Source: Flavobacteriales bacterium
Lineage (GTDB): Bacteria > Bacteroidota > Bacteroidia > Flavobacteriales_D > Parvicellaceae
Assembly (NCBI GenBank): GCA_029243855.1
Contig: JAQWRG010000039.1
Span: 1 to 48,145, forward strand
Length of the DNA stretch: 48,145 bases
Direction of reading: 5' to 3'
In this document: one piece after another, positions 27,933 to 37,544 of the stretch
Numbering within the stretch: the first letter of the stretch is position 1
Layout: each line of letters starts with the position of its first letter
Notes under the pieces: model-generated
Seen by the model: only the letters and a program-made list of their open reading frames with translations
What the model was told of the DNA's origin: nothing
Databases searched by the model: none
Made by a program: the position numbers and the translations under genes

Positions 27933-28514
27933 ATGATTCAAATTGAAGATAAACTTATTTCGGAAGACGTTATAGATAAAAAATTTATTTGTGATCTTAA
28001 TGCCTGTAAAGGGGCATGTTGTGTTGAAGGCGATTCAGGAGCTCCTATTTCCGAATCTGAAATTATTAACATTAAGAAAAATCTTCCTGTAATTCAAAAG
28101 TACATGAGAAAAGAAGGAATTGTCGCTATCGAGGAAAGTGATGTTTTTTATTTAGATAGTGAAAACGAAGCGGTTACAACTTTAGTTAAGGGAAAGGAAT
28201 GTGCTTTTGTTTATTTTGATAATAATAATATTGCAAAATGTTCTATTGAAAGTGCATATAAAGAAAAACAGATTGGTTTCAATAAACCAATCTCTTGTCA
28301 TTTGTATCCAATAAGAGTGAAGAAATTAGATGAACTCCAAGCAATTAATATTGATGATTGGAAAATATGCTCATCAGCATGTTCTTGTGGTGAAAAATTA
28401 AATGTTAAAGTTTATCGCTTTTTAAAAGAAGCTGTAGTAAGGCATTGGGGTCAAGAGTTTTTTCATCAGCTTGAAATTATAGATGCTGAATTTGAAAAAA
28501 AAGCAAAGAGTTAG
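27933..28514 (+). CDS. DUF3109 family cysteine-rich protein
   Basis: A 193-residue protein of the conserved but uncharacterised DUF3109 family. It has paired cysteines in ICDLNACKGACCVEGDSGAP, KGKECAFVY, AKCSIE, KPISCHLYP and ICSSACSCGEK, a spacing like that of YkgJ-type zinc/iron-sulfur proteins, so a bound metal centre is likely. No signal peptide; probably cytoplasmic. It is divergent from glyS and separated from nrdB by 468 bases. Confidence 0.88.
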   Translation: MIQIEDKLISEDVIDKKFICDLNACKGACCVEGDSGAPISESEIINIKKNLPVIQKYMRKEGIVAIEESDVFYLDSENEAVTTLVKGKECAFVYFDNNNIAKCSIESAYKEKQIGFNKPISCHLYPIRVKKLDELQAINIDDWKICSSACSCGEKLNVKVYRFLKEAVVRHWGQEFFHQLEIIDAEFEKKAKS

Positions 28515-28635
28515 AAATTTAAATTCTCATTTGCGTTTGTTTTTAGTTTATTCTTCTGTATTCATTTTTAATAGTAATTTTTTATTGTTTTTAACACACA
28601 TGTTTTGATAAACCAAACCACTTGCTTTAAATTAA

Positions 28636-28686
28636 AAAAGAACAAAAAGTAACTTTATAAGTACTATAAAAGTTCTTTCTTTTTTT
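28636..28686 (+). terminator. Possible weak terminator after the DUF3109 gene
   Basis: AACTTTATAA (28651-28660), GTAC and TATAAAAGTT (28665-28674) form an imperfect AT-rich hairpin, extended by AAAGAAC/GTTCTTT further out, followed by a T-rich run (28676-28686). GC content is low, so stability is doubtful. Confidence 0.3.
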
Positions 28687-28706
28687 AATAAAAATAAAAA
28701 ATGTTG

Positions 28707-28906
28707 GTTTTCAGGGAGTTACGAACTTGTTAAATAGCTATGTTGAAAACTATTTAAATTGTGAATGAAATAAGCTTGTAAAAAGCTATTAAAATTTCAA
28801 AATTTGTAGTCCCCTAAAACATTTAGTTAGGAACCCAAAAAAGATTTAATTTTTTTAAATTTTTCAAAAATTACCCAATTTTTGAGTGTCTTCTTTTGTC
28901 CCTAAC
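28707..28906 (+). promoter_or_regulatory. Candidate structured leader RNA of nrdB (possible riboswitch-like element)
   Basis: In the 468-bp gap before nrdB. Stem P1 pairs 28707-28722 with 28806-28820: 14 base pairs (two G-U), one bulged C, one A-C mismatch. It encloses P2 (28730-28737 with 28750-28757, 8 bp) and P3 (28769-28777 with 28783-28790, 8 bp and one bulge), giving a three-way junction. A second stem P4 pairs 28826-28834 with 28898-28906 (8 of 9) and encloses a 9-bp hairpin with an ACCC loop (28864-28885). The strand TTAGG at 28827-28831 could pair with CCTAA at 28813-28817 (3' arm of P1) or at 28901-28905 (P4), so the two states exclude one another. Folded by hand; no ligand or Rfam family is claimed. 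Confidence 0.45.
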
Positions 28907-28982
28907 ATTAAATAAACACAATTATTTACCTCTGTTAATATGGGGTGTTGGAAAAAGTAAAAACATTAAAAACTATTTAAAT

Positions 28983-30029
28983 ATGGAAGATAAATCATCA
29001 GTTCAAGCCGAAAATTTAGATCAAGTAAATCTTAATAAAGATTTAGATGAAAATTTAGTTGTTGAGGAGCCTATTTTAAAAGAGAACCCAAATAGGTTTG
29101 TTCTTTTCCCTATTCAACACAATGATATTTGGGAAATGTACAAAAAACAAGAAGCAAGTATTTGGACTGCTGAAGAATTAGATCTTTCACCTGATTTAAT
29201 AGATTGGGAAAATAAATTGAATGATGACGAACGTTTTTTTATCAAACACGTTCTAGCCTTTTTTGCTGCTTCTGATGGTATTGTGAATGAAAATCTAGCA
29301 GAAAATTTTCTTAGTGAAGTTCAGTATACTGAAGCAAAGTTTTTCTATGGTTTTCAAGTTATGATGGAAAACATTCATTCAGAAACCTATTCCTTATTAA
29401 TAGATACCTATATTAAGGATACCAAAGAAAAAAATTATCTTTTCAATGCAATAGAAACTTTTGAACCAGTTAAGAAAAAGGCCGACTGGGCTATGAGGTG
29501 GATTGATAATGGATCTTATGCTGAACGTTTGATCTCTTTTGCTGCTGTTGAAGGTATTTTCTTTTCTGGATCATTTTGTTCTATTTTTTGGTTAAAGAAA
29601 AGGGGTTTAATGCCTGGTTTGACTTTTTCTAATGAGTTGATTTCAAGAGATGAAGGATTGCACTGTGATTTTGCTTGTATGCTTTACAACAATCATTTAG
29701 TAAATAAATTACCCAAAGAACAGGTTAAAAAAATTATTGCTGATGCAGTTGAAATTGAAAAAGAATTTGTTACAGAATCACTACCTGTTAGGTTAATCGG
29801 AATGAATGCTGATTTAATGTCACAGTATATTGAATTTGTTGCCGATCGATTATTAACTGAATTAGGCAACGAAAAAATTTACAATACATCAAATCCATTT
29901 GATTTTATGGACATGATTAATCTTCAAGGAAAAACTAACTTCTTTGAAAAAAGAGTTGGGGAGTATCAAAAAGCAGGTGTTTTAAACAGCAATGAAAACA
30001 ATAGCTTCAGCCTTGATGCTGATTTTTAA
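28983..30029 (+). CDS. nrdB: Class I ribonucleotide reductase small subunit
   Basis: Radical-generating R2 subunit that makes deoxyribonucleotides with NrdA. The 348-residue protein starts at ATG 28983 ([14 protein letters not shown]); an open frame from 28896 is leader sequence and begins with a non-ATG codon. Motifs: [50 protein letters not shown], and [16 protein letters not shown] with the diiron ligands. Tyr122 in FFYGFQ aligns with the radical tyrosine of eukaryote-type R2, so it should be a Tyr-radical class Ia-type enzyme rather than the Tyr-less class Ic. It precedes nrdA by 26 bases. Confidence 0.96.
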   Translation: MEDKSSVQAENLDQVNLNKDLDENLVVEEPILKENPNRFVLFPIQHNDIWEMYKKQEASIWTAEELDLSPDLIDWENKLNDDERFFIKHVLAFFAASDGIVNENLAENFLSEVQYTEAKFFYGFQVMMENIHSETYSLLIDTYIKDTKEKNYLFNAIETFEPVKKKADWAMRWIDNGSYAERLISFAAVEGIFFSGSFCSIFWLKKRGLMPGLTFSNELISRDEGLHCDFACMLYNNHLVNKLPKEQVKKIIADAVEIEKEFVTESLPVRLIGMNADLMSQYIEFVADRLLTELGNEKIYNTSNPFDFMDMINLQGKTNFFEKRVGEYQKAGVLNSNENNSFSLDADF

Positions 30030-30055
30030 ATAATTGATTAAATAATACATATTAT

Positions 30056-32413
30056 ATGTACGTAATAAAAAGAGATGCACGTAGAGAAGCAGTGAAATTT
30101 GATAAAATTACTGCTAGAATTAAAAAACTATGCTATGGCCTAAATCCATTAGTGACACCCGAAAAAGTTGCTATGAAAGTTATTGAAGGGTTGTATGATG
30201 GTGTTACTACTAGTGAATTAGATAATTTAGCAGCAGAAGTTGCGGCAACAAATACCATTACTCACCCAGATTATGCTCTTTTAGCGTCAAGAATTGCAGT
30301 TTCAAATTTGCATAAAAACACTAAAAAATCATTTACTGATACAGTTACTGATTTGTATACTTATATTGACCCTAAGACAGGGCAGAAGGCACCATTAATT
30401 TCTGATGAAGTATATGAAATCATTAAAAAAAAATCAGACGTTTTAGATTCAACTATCATATATGATAGAGACTTTAGATACGACTATTTTGGGTTTAAAA
30501 CTTTAGAAAGGTCTTATTTATTGAGATTAAATGGTCAAGTTGCAGAAAGGCCACAGCAAATGTTAATGAGAGTCGCTGTTGGAATCCATAAAGAAGATTT
30601 GGATTCAGTTATTGAGACATATAACTACATGAGTGAAGGTTGGTTTACACATGCCACACCAACACTTTTCAATTCAGGTACACCAAAGCCACAAATGTCA
30701 TCGTGTTTTTTACTGACAACAAAAGAAGATAGTATTGCAGGAATCTACGATACCTTAACACAGTGTGCTAAAATATCTCAATCTGCTGGAGGAATAGGTT
30801 TGTCTATACATGATATTAGAGCTATGGGTTCTTATATTAAAGGAACCAATGGAACTTCAAATGGAATTGTTCCTATGCTTAGAGTATTTAACGATACAGC
30901 AAGATATGTTGATCAAGGTGGAGGGAAACGTAAAGGTTCTTTTGCTATTTATATCGAACCTTGGCATGCTGACATCTTTGATTTCTTAGATCTTAAGAAA
31001 AATCATGGAAAGGAAGAACAACGAGCAAGAGATTTATTTTATGCTTTATGGATTTCTGATTTATTCATGCAAAGGGTTGAGGAAAATGGTGATTGGACAT
31101 TGATGTGTCCTCACGAATGCCCAGGCCTTTCTGATACTTATGGTAAAGGGTTTGAAAAACTTTACAAAAAATATGAGAAAGAAGGAAAAGGAAGAAAAAC
31201 AATAAAAGCTCAAGAGCTTTGGTTTAAAATTTTAGAGAGTCAAATTGAGACAGGTACGCCTTACATGTTATATAAAGACGCTGCGAATGAAAAATCAAAT
31301 CAAAAGAATTTAGGTACTATTAAATCATCAAATTTATGTACTGAAATTTTAGAATATACTGCACCTGATGAAGTAGCTGTATGTAATTTGGCCTCTATTG
31401 CATTACCTAAATTTGTTATAGATGGTAAATTTGATCATGAAAAGTTATTCAATGTAGCTTACAGGGTGACCAAAAATCTTGACAAGGTAATTGACGCCAA
31501 TTATTATCCAGTCCCAGAAGCAAGAAATTCCAATATGAGACATAGGCCAATAGGTATTGGTGTTCAAGGCCTGGCAGATGCATTTATTTTAATGAGATAT
31601 CCTTTTGATTCACCAGAATCAAAACTCCTTAACAAAGAAATATTTGAAACAATATATTATGCTGCAGTAACTGCTTCTAAAGATCTTGCCATTGAAAATG
31701 GACCATATGAAACTTGGAAAGGTTCACCAATTTCTGAAGGTACATTCCAATTTGACATGTGGAATGTTAAGCCAACAGATAGATGGGAATGGGACTTACT
31801 AAAAGAAGAAGTAATAAAGCATGGTGTCAGAAATTCATTATTGTTAGCTCCAATGCCAACTGCATCAACTGCTCAAATTTTAGGTAACAACGAATGTTTT
31901 GAACCGTATACTTCAAACATTTATACTAGACGAGTTCTTTCTGGTGAATTCATCATTGTAAACAAGCACTTGCTAAGAGATTTAGTTAAGTTAGGAATTT
32001 GGAACGATTCATTGAAAAATAAATTAATGGCTTCAAATGGTTCTATTCAAAACATCAATGAAATACCAGAAAACATCAAAGAGCTTTACAAAACAGCTTG
32101 GGAGATATCTCAAAAGAGTATAGTTGATATGGCTGCTGATAGAGGGGCATATATCGACCAATCTCAGTCAATGAATATTTTCATGGAAAATGCCAACTTT
32201 GCTAAATTGACTTCAATGCATTTTTACGGATGGAAAGCTGGTCTTAAAACGGGAATGTATTATTTAAGAACAAAAGCTGCTACTGACGCCATTAAATTCA
32301 CATTAGATAAGCAAGCTATGACTGAACCTGTTGCTAAAACAGAAGAAGAAAGAGTGGCTGAAATAAATTGTTCATTAGAAGATCCAGACGATTGTATTTC
32401 ATGCGGATCATAA
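30056..32413 (+). CDS. nrdA: Class I ribonucleotide reductase large subunit
   Basis: Catalytic R1 subunit that reduces NDPs to dNDPs. The 785-residue protein has an N-terminal ATP-cone ([22 protein letters not shown], about 1-95) for allosteric activity control, the catalytic cysteine in [12 protein letters not shown] and SSNLCTEIL, the active-site NLASIALP region, [19 protein letters not shown], and [19 protein letters not shown]. The C-terminal redox pair is DCISCGS. Length and order with nrdB fit the eukaryote-like class Ia subgroup. It ends upstream of two hairpin terminators. Confidence 0.97.
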   Translation: MYVIKRDARREAVKFDKITARIKKLCYGLNPLVTPEKVAMKVIEGLYDGVTTSELDNLAAEVAATNTITHPDYALLASRIAVSNLHKNTKKSFTDTVTDLYTYIDPKTGQKAPLISDEVYEIIKKKSDVLDSTIIYDRDFRYDYFGFKTLERSYLLRLNGQVAERPQQMLMRVAVGIHKEDLDSVIETYNYMSEGWFTHATPTLFNSGTPKPQMSSCFLLTTKEDSIAGIYDTLTQCAKISQSAGGIGLSIHDIRAMGSYIKGTNGTSNGIVPMLRVFNDTARYVDQGGGKRKGSFAIYIEPWHADIFDFLDLKKNHGKEEQRARDLFYALWISDLFMQRVEENGDWTLMCPHECPGLSDTYGKGFEKLYKKYEKEGKGRKTIKAQELWFKILESQIETGTPYMLYKDAANEKSNQKNLGTIKSSNLCTEILEYTAPDEVAVCNLASIALPKFVIDGKFDHEKLFNVAYRVTKNLDKVIDANYYPVPEARNSNMRHRPIGIGVQGLADAFILMRYPFDSPESKLLNKEIFETIYYAAVTASKDLAIENGPYETWKGSPISEGTFQFDMWNVKPTDRWEWDLLKEEVIKHGVRNSLLLAPMPTASTAQILGNNECFEPYTSNIYTRRVLSGEFIIVNKHLLRDLVKLGIWNDSLKNKLMASNGSIQNINEIPENIKELYKTAWEISQKSIVDMAADRGAYIDQSQSMNIFMENANFAKLTSMHFYGWKAGLKTGMYYLRTKAATDAIKFTLDKQAMTEPVAKTEEERVAEINCSLEDPDDCISCGS

Positions 32414-32441
32414 TCGTTGAAAGGTTCATCTTTAGTTAAAG

Positions 32442-32471
32442 AAAAGGCTCATTGAAAAATGAGCCTTTTTT
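32442..32471 (+). terminator. Intrinsic terminator of nrdBA
   Basis: GGCTCATT (32446-32453), loop GAAA, AATGAGCC (32458-32465) followed by six T. The A-run before it extends the stem. It lies about 30 bases after the nrdA stop. Confidence 0.9.
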
Positions 32472-32504
32472 ATTAATACTACATTAATTTTCTTTTTATA
32501 AAAT

Positions 32505-32529
32505 AAAAAAGCCCTCATTGAGGGCTTTT
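32505..32529 (-). terminator. Intrinsic terminator of the fumC operon
   Basis: GCCCTC (32511-32516), loop ATT, GAGGGC (32520-32525) with an A6 run on the plus strand that reads as a U-tract on the minus strand, 20 bases after the stop of the SPFH gene. Confidence 0.9.
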
Positions 32530-32548
32530 AAAAAAAGAGTTTATCAAT

Positions 32549-33409
32549 TTATTTGAGTCCTTTGATAACAGATGTTCCTGCTCCAAAAACATTGTCTTGA
32601 CCATAAGGAGATCCTTTTCCGTCAGCATAACCTTTCCACTTAACCAATTCAATGTAGTTAGGTGAACGGGTAAGTTGTTGCTGAACTAATCTTATTTCTT
32701 CAGCTCTACCTTCAGCTCTTAAAATAGCGGCAGTTTTTTCACCTTCTGCTTTTTTAATTTCCGCATTAGCTAAATATTGTTGTTCTTCTTCTAGTTCTTT
32801 GGCTTTTTGGTTTCTTTGCTTCTGTGTTTCCTTTTCAGTAATAGCTATTTTTACATTATCAGGTAAGTTTACATCGGCAATTTCACAGAAATTATAGCTG
32901 ATGAAATTTACTGGAAATTCAGATTGAAATAAATTATCCATTTCAGTTTCTAGCGCTTCTCTCTTGGTTGAATAAATTTCTTCATAAGTATATCTTCCTA
33001 TTACATCCTTGATAACACCTCTTACTTTTGCATCAATAAAAGAGCTTTCGTATGATTTACCATGCTTTAAGTGAAGTTTAGCACAGCTTTTTTGCATTGG
33101 ATTGTAATTTACGGTAACGTCAATACCTATTTCCATTCCATTTTTCTCCATTACTTTAGAACTGTATTGTCTACTTTGTTGAAGAATATTATAAGTTATC
33201 ATTTCATTCCAAGGAGCTATAAAGACCGTTCCTTCTGTATAAACATTTTCTTGGTCGATACCACCAGTATATGGCCTGTATACAAAACCTTCTTCACCTG
33301 GATTTACATCTGTCCAAGACATGAAAAATAAGGAGACAAGTAATAAAACTATTCCTCCTAAAACAGCTGTTTTTAAAATTTTTTGTGGTTCAATTTCTAT
33401 TTCACTCAT
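32549..33409 (-). CDS. SPFH/prohibitin family membrane protein
   Basis: A 286-residue protein with one N-terminal transmembrane helix (about 13-32, TAVLGGIVLLLVSLFFMSW), then the SPFH domain (about 35-215) with DVNPGEEGFVYRPYTGG, VTVNYNPMQKSCAKLHLKHG, VRGVIKDVIGRYTYEEIYSTKR, and a charged coiled coil (QKQRNQKAKELEEEQQYLAN). Prohibitin-like proteins form ring scaffolds at the inner membrane and affect protease or enzyme partners. It overlaps the 66-residue membrane protein gene by 8 bases and is third in an operon led by fumC, which suggests no specific function. Confidence 0.9.
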   Translation of the reverse strand: MSEIEIEPQKILKTAVLGGIVLLLVSLFFMSWTDVNPGEEGFVYRPYTGGIDQENVYTEGTVFIAPWNEMITYNILQQSRQYSSKVMEKNGMEIGIDVTVNYNPMQKSCAKLHLKHGKSYESSFIDAKVRGVIKDVIGRYTYEEIYSTKREALETEMDNLFQSEFPVNFISYNFCEIADVNLPDNVKIAITEKETQKQRNQKAKELEEEQQYLANAEIKKAEGEKTAAILRAEGRAEEIRLVQQQLTRSPNYIELVKWKGYADGKGSPYGQDNVFGAGTSVIKGLK

Positions 33410-33602
33410 TGTTGTTGTTTTTATTTATTGGTTTATTTTTTATTGTTTTATAGGCATAAAAAACACTTAATGCATCTACTAATAATGCTAATAATTTAAT
33501 TATTGGTCCTGTTTTTATGACAAATTTAAAAGTTAAAATTAGCAGCAAAGCTACTAAAGCAATGCTTAAAATAACATTCAAATAGTATTTATTCTTATCC
33601 AT
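33402..33602 (-). CDS. Small two-helix membrane protein, unknown function
   Basis: A 66-residue protein with two likely transmembrane segments (LNVILSIALVALLLILTF and the segment around LLALLVDALSVFYAY) and a basic Lys/Asn tail. No recognised family. The ATG is 1 base past the fumC stop and the end overlaps the SPFH gene by 8 bases, so translation appears coupled and the frame is probably real. Confidence 0.7.
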   Translation of the reverse strand: MDKNKYYLNVILSIALVALLLILTFKFVIKTGPIIKLLALLVDALSVFYAYKTIKNKPINKNNNNE

Positions 33603-33603
33603 G

Positions 33604-34989
33604 TTAAATCATTTTTTTTGGGTCAACCCATAAATCGTATTCTTCATCAGAAACGTATCCTAAATTTACAGCTTCTTCCCTTAGGGTAGTCCCATTTTTA
33701 TGTGCTGTATTGGCAATTTCAGCAGCTTTATAATAACCAATTTTTGTATTGAGTGCAGTAACCAACATTAAAGAATTGTTTAATAGTTTTTTAATGTTCT
33801 TTTCGTTTGGTTCTATACCTTTTGCGCAATGCTCATTGAAAGAAGCGCAAGCATCGCCAATTAATTTAGCACTTTCAATTAAGTTATGAGCCATCATTGG
33901 TTTAAACACATTTAGTTCGTAATGTCCTTGAGTTCCACCAACACTTATTGCTACGTCATTTCCCAATACCTGTGCACAAACCATAGTTATCGCTTCTGCC
34001 TGAGTTGGGTTTACTTTACCAGGCATTATAGAAGATCCTGGTTCATTTGCAGGGATTATCAATTCACCTATTCCTGATCTTGGTCCAGAAGCCATCAGCC
34101 TGATGTCGTTGGCTATCTTATTTAACGATACGGCAACTTGCTTAATTGCTCCATGAGTTTCTACAATGGCATCGTGAGCAGCTAATGCTTCAAATTTATT
34201 AGCGGCAGTAATAAATGGAAGTCCTGTTAGTTTTGCAATTTCATCTGCCACCATTTCCGAATAACCTTTTGGCGTATTAAGACCAGTTCCAACAGCGGTT
34301 CCACCAAGAGCCAATTCACTTAAATGTTCAAGGGTATTATTAATTGCTTTAATGCCGTGATCAAGTTGAGAAACATAGCCAGAAAATTCTTGTCCTAAAG
34401 TTAATGGAGTTGCATCCATTAGATGGGTTCTTCCAATTTTTACAACAGCACTAAATTTTTTCGATTTTTCATAGAGCGTATCTCTAAGTTTTTTAATGTT
34501 AGGAAGTGTGTTTTCAATGATTATTTTATAACATGCGATATGCATTGCAGTTGGAAAAGTATCGTTTGAAGATTGTGATTTATTTACATCATCATTTGCT
34601 TTGAGTGTGTCATTTTTTTCTCCTAGTTTATTGCCAGCAATAACATGAGCTCTATTAGCTACTACTTCATTGACATTCATGTTGCTTTGTGTGCCAGATC
34701 CAGTTTGCCAAATAACCAGTGGAAATTGGTCGTCAAGTTTCCCGTCAATAATTTCTTCACAAACTTGAGCGATTAATTCTTTTTTACCTTCTTCTAAAAC
34801 TCCTAGGTTATTATTTGTAATGGCAGCGGCTTTTTTTAAATAAGCAAACGCTTTAATAATTTCATTTGGCATGGATGCTTCATTACCTATTTTGAAATTG
34901 TTTTTTGAACGTTCGGTTTGGGCTCCCCAATATTTATCTGAAGCTACTTTTATTTCACCTATGGTATCTTTTTCAATTCTGTAATCCAT
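33604..34989 (-). CDS. fumC: Fumarate hydratase, class II
   Basis: Interconverts fumarate and malate in the TCA cycle without an iron-sulfur cluster. The 461 residues contain [27 protein letters not shown] (substrate site), [31 protein letters not shown], and the lyase signature [15 protein letters not shown]. Length fits the family. First gene of the fumC-66 aa-SPFH operon, with a -7 element at 35024-35031. Confidence 0.97.
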   Translation of the reverse strand: MDYRIEKDTIGEIKVASDKYWGAQTERSKNNFKIGNEASMPNEIIKAFAYLKKAAAITNNNLGVLEEGKKELIAQVCEEIIDGKLDDQFPLVIWQTGSGTQSNMNVNEVVANRAHVIAGNKLGEKNDTLKANDDVNKSQSSNDTFPTAMHIACYKIIIENTLPNIKKLRDTLYEKSKKFSAVVKIGRTHLMDATPLTLGQEFSGYVSQLDHGIKAINNTLEHLSELALGGTAVGTGLNTPKGYSEMVADEIAKLTGLPFITAANKFEALAAHDAIVETHGAIKQVAVSLNKIANDIRLMASGPRSGIGELIIPANEPGSSIMPGKVNPTQAEAITMVCAQVLGNDVAISVGGTQGHYELNVFKPMMAHNLIESAKLIGDACASFNEHCAKGIEPNEKNIKKLLNNSLMLVTALNTKIGYYKAAEIANTAHKNGTTLREEAVNLGYVSDEEYDLWVDPKKMI

Positions 34990-35006
34990 CTTAATTTAAT
35001 TATTAC

Positions 35007-35014
35007 TAAATTTG
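35007..35014 (+). promoter_or_regulatory. -7 promoter element for the 51-residue membrane protein gene
   Basis: TAAATTTG, exact TAnnTTTG match, 23 bases before the ATG at 35038. It supports the small frame at 35038 as an expressed gene. Confidence 0.42.
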
Positions 35015-35023
35015 TTTTGAAAT

Positions 35024-35031
35024 CAAAATTA
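35024..35031 (-). promoter_or_regulatory. -7 promoter element of fumC
   Basis: On the minus strand TAATTTTG, an exact TAnnTTTG match, 34 bases before the fumC start codon. It sits 9 bases from the opposing -7 element of the divergent small gene. Confidence 0.45.
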
Positions 35032-35037
35032 ACACTT

Positions 35038-35193
35038 ATGACTTTAGGAACTACACTTTTCTTTATTTTCTTCGGAATGGCTTTTTGGATTCTTTTATTC
35101 CTTTCAGGTTTTATTGGTCTTTGGGTTCAATGGGGGTTAGTTGCTATTACTAAAGCTCAACTAGCTAAAAGAGGTTTAATAGATCCTGTCTAA
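35038..35193 (+). CDS. Small single-helix membrane protein, 51 residues
   Basis: Short reading frame with ATG at 35038 and TAA at 35191-35193: MTLGTTLFFIFFGMAFWI followed by LLFLSGFIGLWVQWG and a positively charged tail AKRGLIDPV. One or two membrane spans. No family recognised. Support: a consensus promoter element at the right distance, a GC-richer coding-like pattern (GGT, GCT, GTT) and a stop that meets the convergent arsC-like gene exactly, as for other genes here. It could still be a chance frame. Confidence 0.6.
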   Translation: MTLGTTLFFIFFGMAFWILLFLSGFIGLWVQWGLVAITKAQLAKRGLIDPV

Positions 35194-35531
35194 TCTATTA
35201 TTTTTAATAGGTTTTCAGCAGGTCTTCCTATTATAGCTGTATTTTTATTTAATAATATAGGTCTTTCAATTAATTTAGGCTCCTCGATCATTATCTCTAT
35301 TATTTCATCATTCTTAAGGTTTTTTCCTTTGACTTTTTCTTTATACACACTTTCCCCTTTTCTGATTAAATCCATAGGTTCCATATTTAAGCAGGATAAT
35401 AGTCCAATCAATTCTTCTTTTTTAAGAGGGGTTTTTAAGTATTCAATTATCTCATATTGAATGTTTTTGGTGTTTAGTAATGTTAAACCTTCTCTACTTT
35501 TTCTGCATCTTGGATTATGATAATATTTCAT
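35190..35531 (-). CDS. ArsC/Spx-family thioredoxin-fold protein (arsenate reductase-like)
   Basis: A 113-residue protein with NPRCRKSREGLTLL, the single-Cys active site of the ArsC/Spx family (CxxS/K type), and later YLKTPLKKEEL and the C-terminal IERPILL..NTAIIGRPAENL, where the Arg of the RP motif contacts the substrate. Members include glutathione-linked arsenate reductases and YffB-like proteins; true arsenate reductase activity is not proven. It follows prfB by 9 bases on the same strand. Its stop overlaps that of the 35038 gene (CTAA). Confidence 0.88.
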   Translation of the reverse strand: MKYYHNPRCRKSREGLTLLNTKNIQYEIIEYLKTPLKKEELIGLLSCLNMEPMDLIRKGESVYKEKVKGKNLKNDEIIEIMIEEPKLIERPILLNKNTAIIGRPAENLLKIID

Positions 35532-35540
35532 TTTTATTAT

Positions 35541-36627
35541 TTATGATTTTCCATAAGTCATTAAAAAAGCATTTAAAAACGGTTGTAAATCTCCATCCAA
35601 TACTTTAAAAGGGTCATTGCTTTGAAAATTAGTTCGGTGATCTTTTACTCTTTTATCATCCAAAACATAACTTCTAATTTGTGAACCCCATTCTATTTTC
35701 ATTTTGCCAGCTTCAATAGCGTCTTGTTTTTCACGTCTTTTTCTAATCTCAAGTTCATAAAGTTGCGACTTTAATAATTGTAATGCTTTTTCTCGATTTC
35801 CTAATTGTGATCTTGACTCTGTGTTTTCGATTACAATTCCAGTTGGAGCATGTTTAACTCTTACCCCAGTCTCTACTTTATTTACATTTTGACCACCTGC
35901 ACCACCACTTCTAAAAGTATCCCAGCTTATATCTGCTGGATTAATATGTATTTCAATGGTGTCGTCTACTGAGGGGTATACATAAACTGATGCAAATGAA
36001 GTCATTCTTTTTCCTTGAGCATTAAATGGGCTCACTCTTACTAACCTATGAACTCCATTTTCACCTTTTAAATATCCGAATGCAAAATCTCCAGTAATTT
36101 CTAATGTTACTGTTTTAATCCCTGCTACGTCTCCATCTTGTAAGTGGAGTTCTTTTACTTTATAATTATTTTTTTCACACCACATCAAGTACATACGCAT
36201 CAACATAGCACTCCAATCACAGCTTTCTGTTCCTCCGGCACCTGCGGTTATTTGTAATACAGCATCCAAGTGATCCTCCTCACTAGATAACATGTTTTTG
36301 AGCTCAAGTTCTTCAAGGTTTTTAATAAGGGCATCAGATTGGTCATCAACTTCTTGTTCTGAAGCTTCACCCTCCTTGAAAAAGTCAATTAATACTTGAG
36401 TATCCTCAAAATTTGATAGAATTAATTCATATTGATTAACCCAAAACTTTTTTTTCTTGATGTTCTTAAGTGTTTTTTCAGCTTCTTTTGGATCGTTCCA
36501 AAACTCAGGGTCTTGAGTTATTAGTTCTTCTTCTTTAATTTCCTCTTTTTTGACATCAATGTCAAAGATACCCCCTTAACGCTTGCAAGCGATCACCTAA
36601 AGATTTAAGTTGTTCGTGTGATATCAT
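35541..36627 (-). CDS. prfB: Peptide chain release factor 2, with programmed +1 frameshift
   Basis: Release factor 2 recognises UAA and UGA stops. The gene starts at ATG 36627 with MISHEQLKSLGDRLQALRGYL and meets a TGA (36562-36564). The frame continues after a +1 shift at CTT-TGA-C, giving DIDVKKEE and the rest, 361 residues in total (E. coli 365). The pre-shift Shine-Dalgarno-like AGGGGG upstream of TAT CTT TGA matches the classic autoregulatory site. Downstream: the SPF tripeptide for codon recognition in VRVSPFNAQGKRM, and the catalytic GGQ in GGAGGQNVNKVE. A conceptual translation without the shift would give two separate pieces. Confidence 0.96.
36561..36582 (-). promoter_or_regulatory. 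prfB programmed +1 ribosomal frameshift site
   Basis: On the minus strand AGGGGG-TAT-CTT-TGA-C: internal Shine-Dalgarno-like sequence, slippery CTT, in-frame TGA with following C. Low RF2 slows TGA decoding and lets ribosomes slip +1, so RF2 controls its own level. Confidence 0.95.
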
Positions 36628-36656
36628 AATTTATATACAAGTTTATTAAATTTTGT

Positions 36657-37544
36657 TTATCTGAGAGTTAGTTTATCACCAGATTTTATTTCTTTAGAAA
36701 GCAGAGTTTTATTTTTTGCTTTCAATTTTTTCAATTTAATACCATATAATTGAGATATTCCCCATAATGTTTCATCATCCAACACAGTATGATATTTAAT
36801 TTTTGCTTTATTTCTTTTAGGCTGTAAGAAAACAACTTGATTTTCTTTATCAATTTCGTTGTTTTTAGAAATATCATTGTATTTATAAAGTTGCCACAGA
36901 CCCATGTCAAGTTTTTTAGCAATATCTAACAATGATTCATCAGGCAAAGAAATTATATATTTTATGTTGTTATCATGAATTAGAATTGTTTGTTTTTCAT
37001 TTGTTTTAACCTCATTGATGTTTTTATGCTTAGTTTCTTTATCATATGAATACAACTCGTTTTCTTCAATAATTTTAATTAACAGTTCTGGGTATTTTGG
37101 ATTTGTTGCATAACCAGCTTTTTTTAAACCTTTAGCCCATCCTTTGTAATCGGTAATTTTTAAATCAAATAAAAATTTATATCTACTATATTTGGTAAGA
37201 AATAAGGAGTGATCTTCATAAGATTCACTAACACTTTTATAACTTCTAAAACATTCATTTTTTTTGTCATCATCAAGAAATATTTTTTTTCCGCCCCAAT
37301 CTTTATGACATTTTATTCCAAAATGATTTTTCCCTTTTACAGATAGATGTGAATTTCCATTTCCACTTTCAAGAATTCCTTGCGCAAGAGTTATGCTGGC
37401 AGGAATTTGATGTTTAAGCATCTGATTTACAGCTGCATCAGCATATTTTTTAATATAATCTGCTCTACTATTATTTGCTTGTTGAGCGTAAAATAGAGAA
37501 GGAATAAAAATAAAAATAAAGGCCTTAATTATTCTTTTCGACAT
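36657..37544 (-). CDS. Secreted glucosaminidase with LysM domain(s)
   Basis: A 295-residue murein hydrolase. A signal peptide ends near SLFYAQ (residue about 21). The glucosaminidase domain (about 28-165) has ITLAQGILESGNGNSHLS, GKNHFGIKCHKDW, FRSYKSVSESYEDHSLFL and WAKGLKKAGYATNPKYPELL, matching FlgJ-type/PF01832 enzymes. A LysM domain ends the protein (about 249-295: YHTVLDDETLWGISQLYGIKLKKLKAKN), and a weaker one at about 195-240. It would cleave the glycan backbone of peptidoglycan. Its ATG overlaps the end of the TMP-synthase-like gene by 20 bases. Confidence 0.9.
   Translation of the reverse strand: MSKRIIKAFIFIFIPSLFYAQQANNSRADYIKKYADAAVNQMLKHQIPASITLAQGILESGNGNSHLSVKGKNHFGIKCHKDWGGKKIFLDDDKKNECFRSYKSVSESYEDHSLFLTKYSRYKFLFDLKITDYKGWAKGLKKAGYATNPKYPELLIKIIEENELYSYDKETKHKNINEVKTNEKQTILIHDNNIKYIISLPDESLLDIAKKLDMGLWQLYKYNDISKNNEIDKENQVVFLQPKRNKAKIKYHTVLDDETLWGISQLYGIKLKKLKAKNKTLLSKEIKSGDKLTLR

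Noticed and set aside
28896-28982. Extended N-terminus of NrdB (29 residues before MEDKSS)
   Set aside because: Begins at a non-ATG codon, overlaps the P4 stem of the leader and is not like NrdB sequences; ATG 28983 gives the family start.
28515-28982. NrdR boxes or an origin of replication in the nrdB leader
   Set aside because: No paired NrdR-like palindromes and no cluster of DnaA boxes (TTATCCACA-like) could be seen; the TGTTGAAAAC stretch is too far from consensus.
35541-36293. Release-factor frame read as a separate 250-residue gene
   Set aside because: It is the second frame of the prfB +1 frameshift gene that starts at 36627.
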